A stretch of DNA of 64,000 bases from Bdellovibrionales bacterium (GTDB lineage Bacteria > Bdellovibrionota > UBA1018). A program made the translations under genes and the position numbers. The stretch spans positions 1 through 64,000 of the forward strand of contig JAEUWC010000017.1 in assembly GCA_016786465.1 (NCBI GenBank), written 5' to 3'. Below the pieces are notes generated by a model that saw only the letters and a program-made list of their open reading frames with translations, was not told where the DNA came from and did not search any database. How positions within the stretch are numbered: position 1 is the first letter of the stretch; each line of letters starts with the position of its first letter. Below are positions 1 through 7,982 of the stretch, in pieces.

Positions 1-2
1 AC

Positions 3-623
3 CAGATTTACAGCTGGGTGAAGTCGCCCGCGAAGTCTTCTAAAGACGCGCACACGGTCGCCATCACGATCGAAAAGGGCTATCCGACGGCAGTGAATGG
101 CAAGAAAATGGGGCCTGCCGCCCTTCTGTCTGCCCTGAACGAAGTCGCAGGAAACGCCGGAATCGGCGTGGTTGACCTTCTGGAAGAACGCGCCAACGGC
201 ATCAAGTCTCGCGGCGTTTATGAAACTCCGGGTGGAACTTTGCTTCACTTGGCTGTGAAGAATATGAAGCATCTTTGCTGGGATCGCACCCAACAGAAGA
301 CCGCACGTTTCTTGGGCCAAGAATATGCCGAATTGGTTTACGACGGCCTTTGGCATTCCGATGCACGCAAGTCGATCGACGCGTACTTTGACAAGGCTTG
401 CGAAACGTTGAACGGAACCATCACTTTGAAGCTTGAAGGCGGAACGGCTCGGGTCATCAGCCGCGATTCTGAATTCGCACTTTATGACGAAGCACTGGTT
501 TCGTTTGAAGGCGACGAAATGGGCCTACATAAGTACTCGTTGGGTTATTCCAAGACGGTTTGCTTCTCTCCTTGGAGAGCAGGCCGCCGCGACCAACGCA
601 TGGATCGCCAGCCACAGCTCTAA
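3..623 (+). CDS. argG: Argininosuccinate synthase, C-terminal part (5' end outside window)
   Basis: This is the C-terminal half of argininosuccinate synthase, which joins citrulline and aspartate using ATP in arginine synthesis. The frame is open to the left edge and reads QIYSWVKSP before base 18, so the GTG at 18 is not a start. Family motifs are visible: SRGVYETPGG, YAELVYDGLW and an ALYDEALVSFEGDE stretch near the end. argH follows 54 bases downstream, as expected for an arg operon. Oddity: the last 20 or so residues are rich in Arg and Gln and do not resemble the usual ending, while the +3 frame over the same bases reads SLLGEQAAATNAW. A frameshift near base 570 is possible. Identity is secure; the exact C-terminus is not. 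Confidence 0.93.
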   Translation, partial: QIYSWVKSPAKSSKDAHTVAITIEKGYPTAVNGKKMGPAALLSALNEVAGNAGIGVVDLLEERANGIKSRGVYETPGGTLLHLAVKNMKHLCWDRTQQKTARFLGQEYAELVYDGLWHSDARKSIDAYFDKACETLNGTITLKLEGGTARVISRDSEFALYDEALVSFEGDEMGLHKYSLGYSKTVCFSPWRAGRRDQRMDRQPQL

Positions 624-636
624 TGAACCGGTAGTC

Positions 637-660
637 GCGGGGAGACTTAGGTCGCCCCGC
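637..660 (+). terminator. Stem-loop after argG
   Basis: Inverted repeat GCGGGGAGAC / GTCGCCCCGC with a 4-nt loop and one mismatch, 14 bases after the argG stop and just upstream of argH. There is no T-run, so it may be an mRNA-stabilising or attenuating hairpin and not a true Rho-independent terminator. Confidence 0.45.
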
Positions 661-677
661 CCGCCGTCCTCCATTCG

Positions 678-2048
678 ATGGGTATCCTAACGAATTCACG
701 CAATCCTGAACGGCCAGACGCGCTTTTCCAGTTCACCAACGGGGTGGATGTGGACAGGCACTTGGCCATTCAAGAAGTTCAGGTTCAAAAGGCTTGGGCA
801 CGCGCATTGGTCGGTGCAGGGGTCTTGACTGCGCAAGAACGCGACTCGGTTTTGTCTGCGTTGGATGCCGCCGCCACTGATGTTCAGGCGGGGCGTTTTG
901 AATGGAGAATTCAAGACGAAGACGTGCACATGAACCTGGAACGGTATGTGACCGAAAAAGCCGGAATTCTTGGGAAAAAAATGCACGTCGGTCGTTCCAG
1001 AAATGACTTGATCGCTACCACGCTTCGACTTTTTGTTCGCGACACCCTGGAAGACGTTCAGGCGGGTTTGAGTCAGTTGATTCAGGCCCTGGCAACACAG
1101 GCGGAAAAGCACCTGGATGTGATTATTCCGGGAACGACACATTTGCAAAACGGACAACCCATTCGATTCGCTCATGCGTTAGTGGGTCACGCAATGGCGC
1201 TGAAGCGCGATGCCGCTAGAATTCAAGACGCCGGGAAAAGGGCGATGGAATCCATGCCCTTGGGTTCCGCGGCGCTTGCCGGTACGACTTTGAATATCGA
1301 CCTAGCAGGTATTGCAAAAGAACTGGGATTTCAGGGCCCCACAAAGAATTCGTACGACAGCGTGGGCGATCGCGACTTTGTCGCCGAAAGCCTTTCGGCA
1401 CTAGGTCTGATGTCCGCCCACTTAAGCCGTTTAAGCGAAGATTTCATCATCTGGGCGTCGACCCCCATGGGTTTGGTCAAACTTCCGAAGCAATGGTCGA
1501 CGGGCAGTTCGATCATGCCCAATAAACGAAACCCAGATGTCGCGGAATTGACCCGTGCGAAAAGCGCGCACGTGATTGCGGCAGCGACCGAAGCTCAGGT
1601 TTTACTGAAAGGCATGCCGACCAGTTACGGAAGTGACCTTCACGAAATCAAACAGATCTACCTTCGCGCTTTCAAAGAAGCGCAGGCTATCTTTTCGGTT
1701 CTGCCTTTCTTCGTTCGTGATTTTGGCGTCGACGAAATAAGGGCAAAAGAACTTTTGGAAAAAGGCCATGTTTTTGCGACCGAAATTGCGGATGAACTGG
1801 CGCTGAATCAAGGGGTCCCCTTTCGGGAAGCTTACGCACAAGTTGCAAGTCTGGTCGAAGCGGCGGAAGAAAAAGCCATTCAGGTTCACCAGCTGCCGAC
1901 AGAAATCGCCCAAAAGATTGCTCCAAATCTTTCTGCTGCGTTCTTAAAGGGGCTGACTGCCGAAGCTTGCGTTGAAAAGCGCACGAATTTGGGCGGAACT
2001 GCTAAAATTCAGACTTCAGCAGCCATCCGCTTTCTCACGAACCCTTAA
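678..2048 (+). CDS. argH: Argininosuccinate lyase
   Basis: The 456-residue product splits argininosuccinate into arginine and fumarate, the last step of arginine synthesis, in the cytoplasm as a homotetramer. The fumarase/aspartase superfamily signature GSSIMPNKRNPD lies near residue 276. HVGRSRND and the GTTHLQNGQP stretch carrying the catalytic His region are also present. Length matches the family (about 460). The ATG at 678 has only a weak ribosome site, which fits translation coupled to argG in the same operon. The stop codon abuts, without any gap, the stop codon of the convergent gene at 2049. Confidence 0.97.
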   Translation: MGILTNSRNPERPDALFQFTNGVDVDRHLAIQEVQVQKAWARALVGAGVLTAQERDSVLSALDAAATDVQAGRFEWRIQDEDVHMNLERYVTEKAGILGKKMHVGRSRNDLIATTLRLFVRDTLEDVQAGLSQLIQALATQAEKHLDVIIPGTTHLQNGQPIRFAHALVGHAMALKRDAARIQDAGKRAMESMPLGSAALAGTTLNIDLAGIAKELGFQGPTKNSYDSVGDRDFVAESLSALGLMSAHLSRLSEDFIIWASTPMGLVKLPKQWSTGSSIMPNKRNPDVAELTRAKSAHVIAAATEAQVLLKGMPTSYGSDLHEIKQIYLRAFKEAQAIFSVLPFFVRDFGVDEIRAKELLEKGHVFATEIADELALNQGVPFREAYAQVASLVEAAEEKAIQVHQLPTEIAQKIAPNLSAAFLKGLTAEACVEKRTNLGGTAKIQTSAAIRFLTNP

Positions 2049-3815
2049 CTAAGGGGTGCTTGAAAGTTTATCGTCATAGTAGCGTCTTGAGCAGTCCGAA
2101 TCGTTTTCGCCTTCGAAACAATAGGGCGTACTTCGGTTGATGTCTTCTAGCTTGATCAACGCAGTAGCGTAACTAGGCGGCGCTACCAAAACGTCACCTG
2201 AAACGATTTTTTCGGCTTGAATCATTCCATCTTCATACAGTGACACGATGATGTAATCTTCCTCAACGCCGCCGGCACCGATTTTCAAGGTGTAAATACG
2301 GCCTTCTTGGATTCCTTGCTTCTTTGAAACAGTTCGAACTAGTCCGGTCGGAACTTTCATTAAGGATTCGTGCCCGAACATGTCATTGCGCAAATTGATG
2401 AACTGATAAGTTCCATCAGAAAGAATGTGTTCAATGATGAAGTCATTTCTTCCCAACGGATCATCTAAACCGAACTTTGCACCGGACACTAAGTTCTTAT
2501 AACTGCCGATGTCGAACACCGCGAACTGGGCTAAGTCCTTCAGATCCATGATTTGTCCGGCAGTGCCCTGTTGATCGGTGCTTATGCCGACCTTGCCTTC
2601 GTCAAATTCAGCATGAAAGAAATGGCGATCAAGCCCGCTGTAGGTATTCCTTAGAAAAAGTACCGAACCTGATTTCAAATTCAAAGTCTTCGCGCCTTCG
2701 AAGCTAGAAACCGTAACAGTGGTTGATGCCTTTGCTTTCAATAGGCGCGAATTCATTTCCGACAAAGTCATGACCCGCTTTGAAGGGTAAGAAGTCAGTG
2801 TACTTACTTCAACCGATCCGGTACCGAAAATGGCCGAAATGCGGCACTTGATAAAGCGGTTTGGGTCAGACGTATTTTTCAGAAATACATCATCGCCGGT
2901 GCTCATTCCAGCTATCGACTGCACGGATTCCGTAACCGCTAATTCGCTTTTGCTTCCATTCAAAAATACAGAAACGGGATTGATCGGGCCCTGCGAAAGC
3001 GCAGATTCAAGTTCGACGCCACCATCGCTATAGGCAGTTTTCACAACGTATTCCTTCATCGATCCGTCTTTTTCTTGAAGAAAAACTTTCGATCCGACGT
3101 TCACGTTGCGTGAAACAACCCCCGCCGCGGTGGCTACTTTCAATTCCACTTGCTGCACCGTTTGAACCGCTTTCGCAAACTGTTCGTGATTTAGGTAGCT
3201 GGCTTGGTTGTTCTTGTTATTCACAACTTGAACGACGCCGTCGCTGTAGATTTGGGTCACACTGAATTGGTCATAGCCGACCGTTGCGCCGGGACTTCTT
3301 AATGTGACTGTGCCGCCGACTTGCAATGAATTCAGTGACGGTAACGCTTGAACGATTCGCGAAGACGCTTCGCCAGCCAAAAGGGTTTGGTAGCTTCCTG
3401 TCGGAGCATGAAACAGATACAAAGTGCCATCGCTATAGATTTGGGCAACCAGGTGCGATTCGTATTCTTGGGGTGAATTCTTCACGATGACCCGAGTGTG
3501 CTTTTCAATCGAAACGGTTTTTGATTCAGAAGGAAATGGAATCTGGACGTCGATCTTTTCGACGGGGAAAACCCGCTTCGATGCCAGATCGCTTAGGCTG
3601 ACTTCGCGCGAAGTGCCGGTGAAGGGATGGTAAAGAAGGACCGTGCCGTTGGAACGGGTCGTTGAAACGGTGTAAAATTCATATGCCGTCCCACCTTCAT
3701 GCAAAAAAACTTCTTCGCCCAGGTTCAGGGGTTTGTTCTGTGCAACTGCCTGGAACGAAAGAAGAATTCCGGAAATCAGGCAGATCGACAAAGATAGGGA
3801 ATGACGTTTTTTCAT
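2049..3815 (-). CDS. Secreted repeat protein A (YSDG-repeat family, unknown function)
   Basis: Family not recognised. The 588-residue product begins with a clear Sec signal peptide (MKKRHSLSLSIC..., cleavage likely after AVAQ). The rest divides into about eight repeats of 55-70 residues. Each starts with a Gly-x-x-Val-x-Leu strand and carries a core like QIYSDGTLYLF, TQIYSDGVVQV, KTAYSDGGVEL, EHILSDGTYQF or SLYEDGMIQAE. This suggests a chain of small beta domains, which is inference. The C-terminus holds a CFEGENDSDC cysteine pair, probably a disulfide. A diverged paralogue of the same length and layout lies at 4574-6355. Start: the ATG at 3815 directly precedes the signal peptide. Confidence 0.9.
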   Translation of the reverse strand: MKKRHSLSLSICLISGILLSFQAVAQNKPLNLGEEVFLHEGGTAYEFYTVSTTRSNGTVLLYHPFTGTSREVSLSDLASKRVFPVEKIDVQIPFPSESKTVSIEKHTRVIVKNSPQEYESHLVAQIYSDGTLYLFHAPTGSYQTLLAGEASSRIVQALPSLNSLQVGGTVTLRSPGATVGYDQFSVTQIYSDGVVQVVNNKNNQASYLNHEQFAKAVQTVQQVELKVATAAGVVSRNVNVGSKVFLQEKDGSMKEYVVKTAYSDGGVELESALSQGPINPVSVFLNGSKSELAVTESVQSIAGMSTGDDVFLKNTSDPNRFIKCRISAIFGTGSVEVSTLTSYPSKRVMTLSEMNSRLLKAKASTTVTVSSFEGAKTLNLKSGSVLFLRNTYSGLDRHFFHAEFDEGKVGISTDQQGTAGQIMDLKDLAQFAVFDIGSYKNLVSGAKFGLDDPLGRNDFIIEHILSDGTYQFINLRNDMFGHESLMKVPTGLVRTVSKKQGIQEGRIYTLKIGAGGVEEDYIIVSLYEDGMIQAEKIVSGDVLVAPPSYATALIKLEDINRSTPYCFEGENDSDCSRRYYDDKLSSTP

Positions 3816-3854
3816 TTGGGGCTCCGTATAGCCCCCGCTGAATACCTTATCAAA

Positions 3855-3876
3855 GTGTTTTGGTCAACTAAAACAC
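3855..3876. promoter_or_regulatory. Operator-like inverted repeat between divergent secreted-protein genes
   Basis: The arms GTGTTTT and AAAACAC flank an 8-nt centre (GGTCAACT). The repeat lies 40 bases upstream of the minus-strand repeat-protein gene and just upstream of the plus-strand genes. Its position and symmetry suggest a regulator site, but it could be chance symmetry in an AT-rich spacer. Confidence 0.3.
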
Positions 3877-3889
3877 ACAAGGAGAATTT

Positions 3890-3967
3890 ATGTATCGGAA
3901 TTTGACGCACCGAGTCTATTTTGATAATCCCGGTCCATGGGAAATTTTTTGGGTCGACGGTGGTTAG
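3890..3967 (+). CDS. Possible 25-aa leader ORF overlapping the next gene
   Basis: An AAGGAG ribosome site at 3879-3884 sits 5 bases before this ATG, the best Shine-Dalgarno in the spacer. The ORF (MYRNLTHRVYFDN..., TAG at 3965) overlaps the start of the gene at 3937 in another frame, and that gene has no good ribosome site of its own. Translational coupling through a leader peptide is one reading. A misplaced start or small sequencing indel in the downstream gene is another. Confidence 0.25.
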   Translation: MYRNLTHRVYFDNPGPWEIFWVDGG

Positions 3968-4497
3968 GGGTTTTGCCTTGGGTTTTCGGTGCTTTTGCTG
4001 CGGGATCAGCGCTGGCTTCGGGTCAGACTCCGTTTGATCAGATTTCAGGCTATTTCGCGCACGCGCGCGCAGTCGAATTCAATAAGGCAGAAGGAATCTA
4101 CGCGGGCCGATGCTTCGATCGAGAAGCGCCCGACCAAACCCTGGTCATGACCCTATTAATCGAGAATAAGTTGATTCGAAGTAGTGCGGGCCCGCTATTT
4201 GACGAAATCAAACCGGTTTTCACCATGGTCCCGTACTCGCTATCCACCGGCGAAATTGATCCCGTCAAGCTTTGGGACTTGGTCGACACAACGTCCATCG
4301 CACAGCTACGGTCGGATCTGGAAGCTAAAATTGGGTCAGATTGGGTAGTGACCCAAGAATCACCAGTAATTCAAGCGACCTACAAGGGCGTAGTAAAAAT
4401 CAGCGTCGGGACGAGCCAAGGCTACCTGATGCTTTCCGCAAGAAGCATTATGACCGCAGATGAAATCTTTGTCTGCTATTTCGAGAAGAAAAATTAA
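3937..4497 (+). CDS. Small exported protein, unknown function
   Basis: Family not recognised. The 186-residue product has an N-terminal Arg pair and a hydrophobic segment ending in SALASG, typical of a Sec signal peptide. The mature part is mixed alpha/beta with two cysteines, CFDRE near residue 59 and VCYFEKKN at the very end, which could form a disulfide. It lies between two divergent YSDG-repeat genes and runs in the same direction as the second, 76 bases upstream of it, so a shared transcript is likely. A TTGACG...GATAAT pair at 3902-3928 (15-nt spacing) would place the transcript start almost at the ATG. The start is uncertain because of the leader ORF at 3890. Confidence 0.75.
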   Translation: MGNFLGRRWLGVLPWVFGAFAAGSALASGQTPFDQISGYFAHARAVEFNKAEGIYAGRCFDREAPDQTLVMTLLIENKLIRSSAGPLFDEIKPVFTMVPYSLSTGEIDPVKLWDLVDTTSIAQLRSDLEAKIGSDWVVTQESPVIQATYKGVVKISVGTSQGYLMLSARSIMTADEIFVCYFEKKN

Positions 4498-4573
4498 CTG
4501 AATCTGAGTTGACCGGGGCTGTCGGGGAGAATAGCTTCCGGCCCGTTCAACGTCCTTAATTAACGGAGCTTTT

Positions 4574-6355
4574 ATGCGTTCAATTCTGCTACTTGCACTT
4601 TCTGTTTTGTCGATTCCTGCGTACGCCCAGACTACGGCGTCCCAGGTTGATGCTCCAGGTGTCGAGGTCTACATCAAAGAAAATGAACAGACCTACACTT
4701 ACTACGTGATTTCCGAAGTGCTCACTAACGGTTCGTTGAAACTTTACCAACCCTTTGCTGGTACGACTTTGGAAGTTGCGGCTGCAGACGTCGCAGCGAA
4801 GCGGGTTTTTCCACTGGATCAAATGACTGTAACGGTGGACTACTTCGGCGCTCCTAAATCGGTCGATTTGCAGAAGCGGACGCGGATCACAGTGAAAAAC
4901 GGTAAGACCTATGAATCTTTCGTTCTTTCGCAAATCTTCAGCGATGGAGCCTTGTATCTTTATCATGCACCGACTTCGACCTATTCGGTTTTGAAACCTG
5001 GAAACGTCGCGGGAAGCTTGGTCGATTCGTTACAGACTTACGACAACTTGGAAGTGGGCAAAACGATTATGGTCCGCAGAACCGATCGTGCTCGCCCTTA
5101 CATGACTTATTCTGTCTTGGGTATTTACAGCGACGGATCAATTGAAGTTCAGGACGCTCAAACCCAAAAAGTTCTTTGGGTCGATTTCAAGGATCTAAAA
5201 AATCAAGTCACTACGACGAAATCGATCGCACTTTCTTTTCAAATCGAAGGTGGGCAATCACCCAAGACGGTTTCAATTGGCAATTTGATTGTCGTTAAGG
5301 AAGCCAGCGGTGACTACACCGAATGTTACGTTCGAAACATTTACAGTGACGGCGGTGTCGAATTGGAAGTTCGCAACCGGGTAGGCGTACGGCTATACGC
5401 ATTTCCAGGCGATTCTACGGTTTTTGTCGAAACGCTAACGAAGCTCAGAAGCTTTTCAGTCGGCGAAGTCATCTACTTGAAGGACGCGCAGGGACGAAAC
5501 CGCTACGATACTCATAAAATTACCCAGATCTACGGTGACGGGTTGATGTACGTTCAGTCGTCACGCAAAACGATTCCCATGATGGCCGCCGCGCTTGAAC
5601 CTCGGAAGTTGAAAGCAGTAAAGGATTTGAAGGTGAATATTAAGGGCGTTTGGGGACCCGTTCCGTTCACGGCGACACGGGGTGCTTCCTTCAACGTTCA
5701 TAATACGGTTACCAATGGATACGCGGATGCTTACGTGACCGCTGTATTTGAAGACGGCAGTATCGGCATTACGGGGCGTTACTCGGATATTGATGCCTAC
5801 GTTTCAAAGCCGCTCTTTTCGAAGGCCGATTTCGAATCCACCGCGGTCGTCAGTGTTTCAAAGACAGCACGCTTGAACAATAAGCGCGTTTTCGCTTTGG
5901 TGACGGCTGCGGGAGCAGGCACCGAACGCTTGGATTACTCGTTAGGTTCGGTGTATTCGGACGGATTGGGGTCAATTACCGCCGTCGCGACCTACAATTC
6001 TGAACAGGTCGATCTGACGACGATCGATCCAATTGCAATCCTATCAGTCGATGAAATTGATGGCTTTAAAAGCGGGATCTATATTGAAACGAATTCAGAT
6101 GGATCTGAATCGGCGTATGCGGTTCCTGCCCTTTTTGAAGATTCAATGGCACGCGGGTTGAAGGTGAAAGATCAGAATACCTTCTACAACATCACTTGGT
6201 CTGGCGGGTACATTTACGACGTCAAGAATCGTCTGATGACGACTGCAGAACTGGGCAAGATGGAAGTATTCTGCACGGCGGGCGAAAGAATGGATACTTG
6301 TCAGCAGCGTTTCATGCGGGATCGCTTTCCGATCCTAAAGCAGCCCGTGCCTTGA
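4574..6355 (+). CDS. Secreted repeat protein B (YSDG-repeat family, unknown function)
   Basis: Paralogue of the protein at 2049-3815; function unknown. The 593 residues start with a signal peptide (cleavage after AYAQ). About eight repeats follow, with cores such as SQIFSDGALYLY, LGIYSDGSIEV, RNIYSDGGVEL, TQIYGDGLMYV and GSVYSDGLGSI. Repeat 2 is almost the same in both proteins (YLYHAPT versus YLFHAPT), while later repeats have diverged. Like its partner it ends with a Cys-x6-Cys-type pair (CTAGERMDTC). A GGAG ribosome site precedes the ATG. A strong hairpin terminator lies 17 bases after the stop. The pair probably arose by inverted duplication and acts outside the cytoplasmic membrane. Confidence 0.92.
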   Translation: MRSILLLALSVLSIPAYAQTTASQVDAPGVEVYIKENEQTYTYYVISEVLTNGSLKLYQPFAGTTLEVAAADVAAKRVFPLDQMTVTVDYFGAPKSVDLQKRTRITVKNGKTYESFVLSQIFSDGALYLYHAPTSTYSVLKPGNVAGSLVDSLQTYDNLEVGKTIMVRRTDRARPYMTYSVLGIYSDGSIEVQDAQTQKVLWVDFKDLKNQVTTTKSIALSFQIEGGQSPKTVSIGNLIVVKEASGDYTECYVRNIYSDGGVELEVRNRVGVRLYAFPGDSTVFVETLTKLRSFSVGEVIYLKDAQGRNRYDTHKITQIYGDGLMYVQSSRKTIPMMAAALEPRKLKAVKDLKVNIKGVWGPVPFTATRGASFNVHNTVTNGYADAYVTAVFEDGSIGITGRYSDIDAYVSKPLFSKADFESTAVVSVSKTARLNNKRVFALVTAAGAGTERLDYSLGSVYSDGLGSITAVATYNSEQVDLTTIDPIAILSVDEIDGFKSGIYIETNSDGSESAYAVPALFEDSMARGLKVKDQNTFYNITWSGGYIYDVKNRLMTTAELGKMEVFCTAGERMDTCQQRFMRDRFPILKQPVP

Positions 6356-6371
6356 TCATCTTGTTCCCGGG

Positions 6372-6413
6372 AAAAAATCAAAGGGCGGCTCGTCTTGAGC
6401 CGCCCTTTCTATT
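6372..6413. terminator. Bidirectional Rho-independent terminator (copy 1 of a 37-nt repeat)
   Basis: Perfect 12-bp stem AAAGGGCGGCTC / GAGCCGCCCTTT with a GTCTT loop. It has T-rich tails on both strands (CTATTTTT on plus, GATTTTTT on minus). It serves the convergent genes ending at 6355 and 6429. Bases 6372-6408 are identical to 7371-7407. Confidence 0.9.
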
Positions 6414-6428
6414 TTTCCGAACCCAATT

Positions 6429-7100
6429 CTAAGGAACGATAGTTTCTAGGTACGTTCCGACGGCAACTCCGGGATCTTCTTCTTCCTTGGTTTCCGTCAC
6501 GTCCTGACCGACGACCGTTTGCTTGATGTGAGCATTTGGGTCAAAGCTAAACAGCATTCTGACTTTGGTCACATCCAGTGCGGCGCCAACAACAAGTAAT
6601 TGTTCCGAATCCCAGATCCAAATATTGTTCGAATTGGCTGCAACGGTCCCCGCAAGGTTCAATACGAATTGAGCCCGAATCTTTCCTCCGTGAAACGGGG
6701 TATCAAATAGATCCTTAATCTTGTTGCCCGAAAGACCCATGATCTTCATGCGTCCGTTTCCAGAAAACGAAAGGTCTGCGATCAGTCCCGTGGCGGTGAT
6801 ACGAAGCTTAACTCCGGGGATGACCGTTTTTCTCGTCGAAAACGAGACCAAGTCGCGCTCATTGATGACGACATCGCCGGTCAAGTAGTAGTAGTTTCGA
6901 ACGTCCAAATCAATGTTTGGCGTCGCTATGTAAATGTGGGGTGTCCTGTGTTTTTCGTCTCTGGTCCATGTTTCGCAATCCGAGCAGACGGCCTCGTACG
7001 ATCCGATATTGAAGTAAGCATCTTCAAGTTCGAATGCAGCGTTGGCGTGATTTGAATAGAGACCTAAAACAGTAACTACGGACAACAAGAGCGACTTCAT
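6429..7100 (-). CDS. Secreted protein of unknown function
   Basis: Family not recognised. The 223-residue product has a signal peptide ending NHANA, then a beta-rich mature part. A cysteine pair CSDC lies near residue 38. A run of three tyrosines and stretches such as GKIRAQFVLNLAG and GNGRMKIMGLSG suggest repeated beta strands. The tail is acidic (TKEEEDPG). A GAGGAA ribosome site precedes the ATG at 7100. The gene converges on the YSDG-repeat gene and shares its terminator. The flanking 37-nt terminator copies bracket this gene. Confidence 0.82.
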   Translation of the reverse strand: MKSLLLSVVTVLGLYSNHANAAFELEDAYFNIGSYEAVCSDCETWTRDEKHRTPHIYIATPNIDLDVRNYYYLTGDVVINERDLVSFSTRKTVIPGVKLRITATGLIADLSFSGNGRMKIMGLSGNKIKDLFDTPFHGGKIRAQFVLNLAGTVAANSNNIWIWDSEQLLVVGAALDVTKVRMLFSFDPNAHIKQTVVGQDVTETKEEEDPGVAVGTYLETIVP

Positions 7101-7565
7101 AAATTTTTCCTCGGGGTTAATTTATGAAGTCATAAAGCAGGAACCATGCCCATTCCCGGGGCCACCAGAAGCATCCTGGTCGGGCAGGTGAACTTGAAGT
7201 GTCTAAGTAGTATACAACTGACCAAAGGTAAAAACTGGAAACGAGAAGCTGTTCCCGGGTTGATCAACTTAAAGTGTCACATTTGTCGATTATAAATGTA
7301 TTTTGTAGGCTCGAAAATGATTACATTGAACCCAAATCGGTATAAGTTGGACACATCGCTGACTAAAGATAAAAAATCAAAGGGCGGCTCGTCTTGAGCC
7401 GCCCTTTGCCCCCCCTGGTCCTGGGTATGGGACTGACCTGATACTAAGAACACGTTTCAAATCCCTGAAACTAGTCACTCAATGCGATCTCTGTCCCCAT
7501 CACTTCATCCATGAAGTGGTTTCATCCGCTTATGCCTAACATCCTTGTCGGGCCTGTTCGGCGGA
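7101..7565. other. Intergenic region with orphan-looking terminator
   Basis: No convincing coding region. It holds the upstream region of the gene at 7100 and the second copy of the 37-nt terminator, which serves the minus-strand gene ending at 7566. Nothing else stands out. Confidence 0.6.
7371..7407 (-). terminator. Rho-independent terminator (copy 2 of a 37-nt repeat)
   Basis: Same 12-bp stem and 5-nt loop as at 6380-6408. On the minus strand it is followed by GATTTTTT, so it works as a terminator for the DksA-like gene ending at 7566. On the plus strand the tail is GCCCCCCC, so that direction is weak. Identity covers 37 nt, and flanking bases are unrelated. Confidence 0.85.
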
Positions 7566-7982
7566 CTACGCAAGCCTTAGGCGTTTGCCTAGGCTCTTGG
7601 ATCGGTGGCCATCGATGTGCAAGGATTCGCGTCTTTCGCTTTCTTCCTTACAGCCCACACACATGGTGGTCGTTGGCCGGACTTCCAGACGTTTCATTTC
7701 AATGTCTTCATCACAGACTTCGCATGAACCGAAAGTTCCGTCGGAAATCCGTTTCAAAGCTTCATCGATCTTTTTTAGGTAAAGGGTCTCGCGGTTGCGC
7801 AGGCGCATGCGCATCTCGGTTTCCATTTCCGTTGCCGTAATATCTGCTTCATCGGCAAGGTCTTCGGTCTGGAAATGGAAGTCTTCATTCACATAGCGGT
7901 TCGAGTACAATAGGTTCTTACGTTCCTGTTCGAACATGCTTTTGAACTTCATCACGACTTCGCTTCGAGTTTGGTTTTCCAT
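7566..7982 (-). CDS. DksA/TraR-family C4 zinc-finger protein (paralogue 1)
   Basis: The 138-residue product has an N-terminal helical region, then the family core GTFGSCEVCDEDI and a second CVGC pair, giving a four-cysteine zinc finger (Cys87, Cys90, Cys108, Cys111). DksA/TraR proteins enter the RNA polymerase secondary channel and shift promoter choice, often with ppGpp. A role of that kind is inferred here. It is shorter than E. coli DksA (151 aa) and lacks its exact coiled-coil-tip sequence, so it is a relative and not proven DksA. An AAGGAG ribosome site lies before the ATG. A paralogue sits at 9444-9854. Confidence 0.88.
   Translation of the reverse strand: MENQTRSEVVMKFKSMFEQERKNLLYSNRYVNEDFHFQTEDLADEADITATEMETEMRMRLRNRETLYLKKIDEALKRISDGTFGSCEVCDEDIEMKRLEVRPTTTMCVGCKEESERRESLHIDGHRSKSLGKRLRLA

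Noticed and set aside
2042-2055. CCCTT/AAGGG inverted repeat over the adjoining stop codons of argH and the repeat-protein gene
   Set aside because: Only five pairs and no T-run; too weak to call a terminator.
7511-7840. Open frame antisense to the DksA-like gene
   Set aside because: It mirrors a well supported C4 zinc-finger gene; composition is Arg/Phe-rich as expected from the complementary strand.
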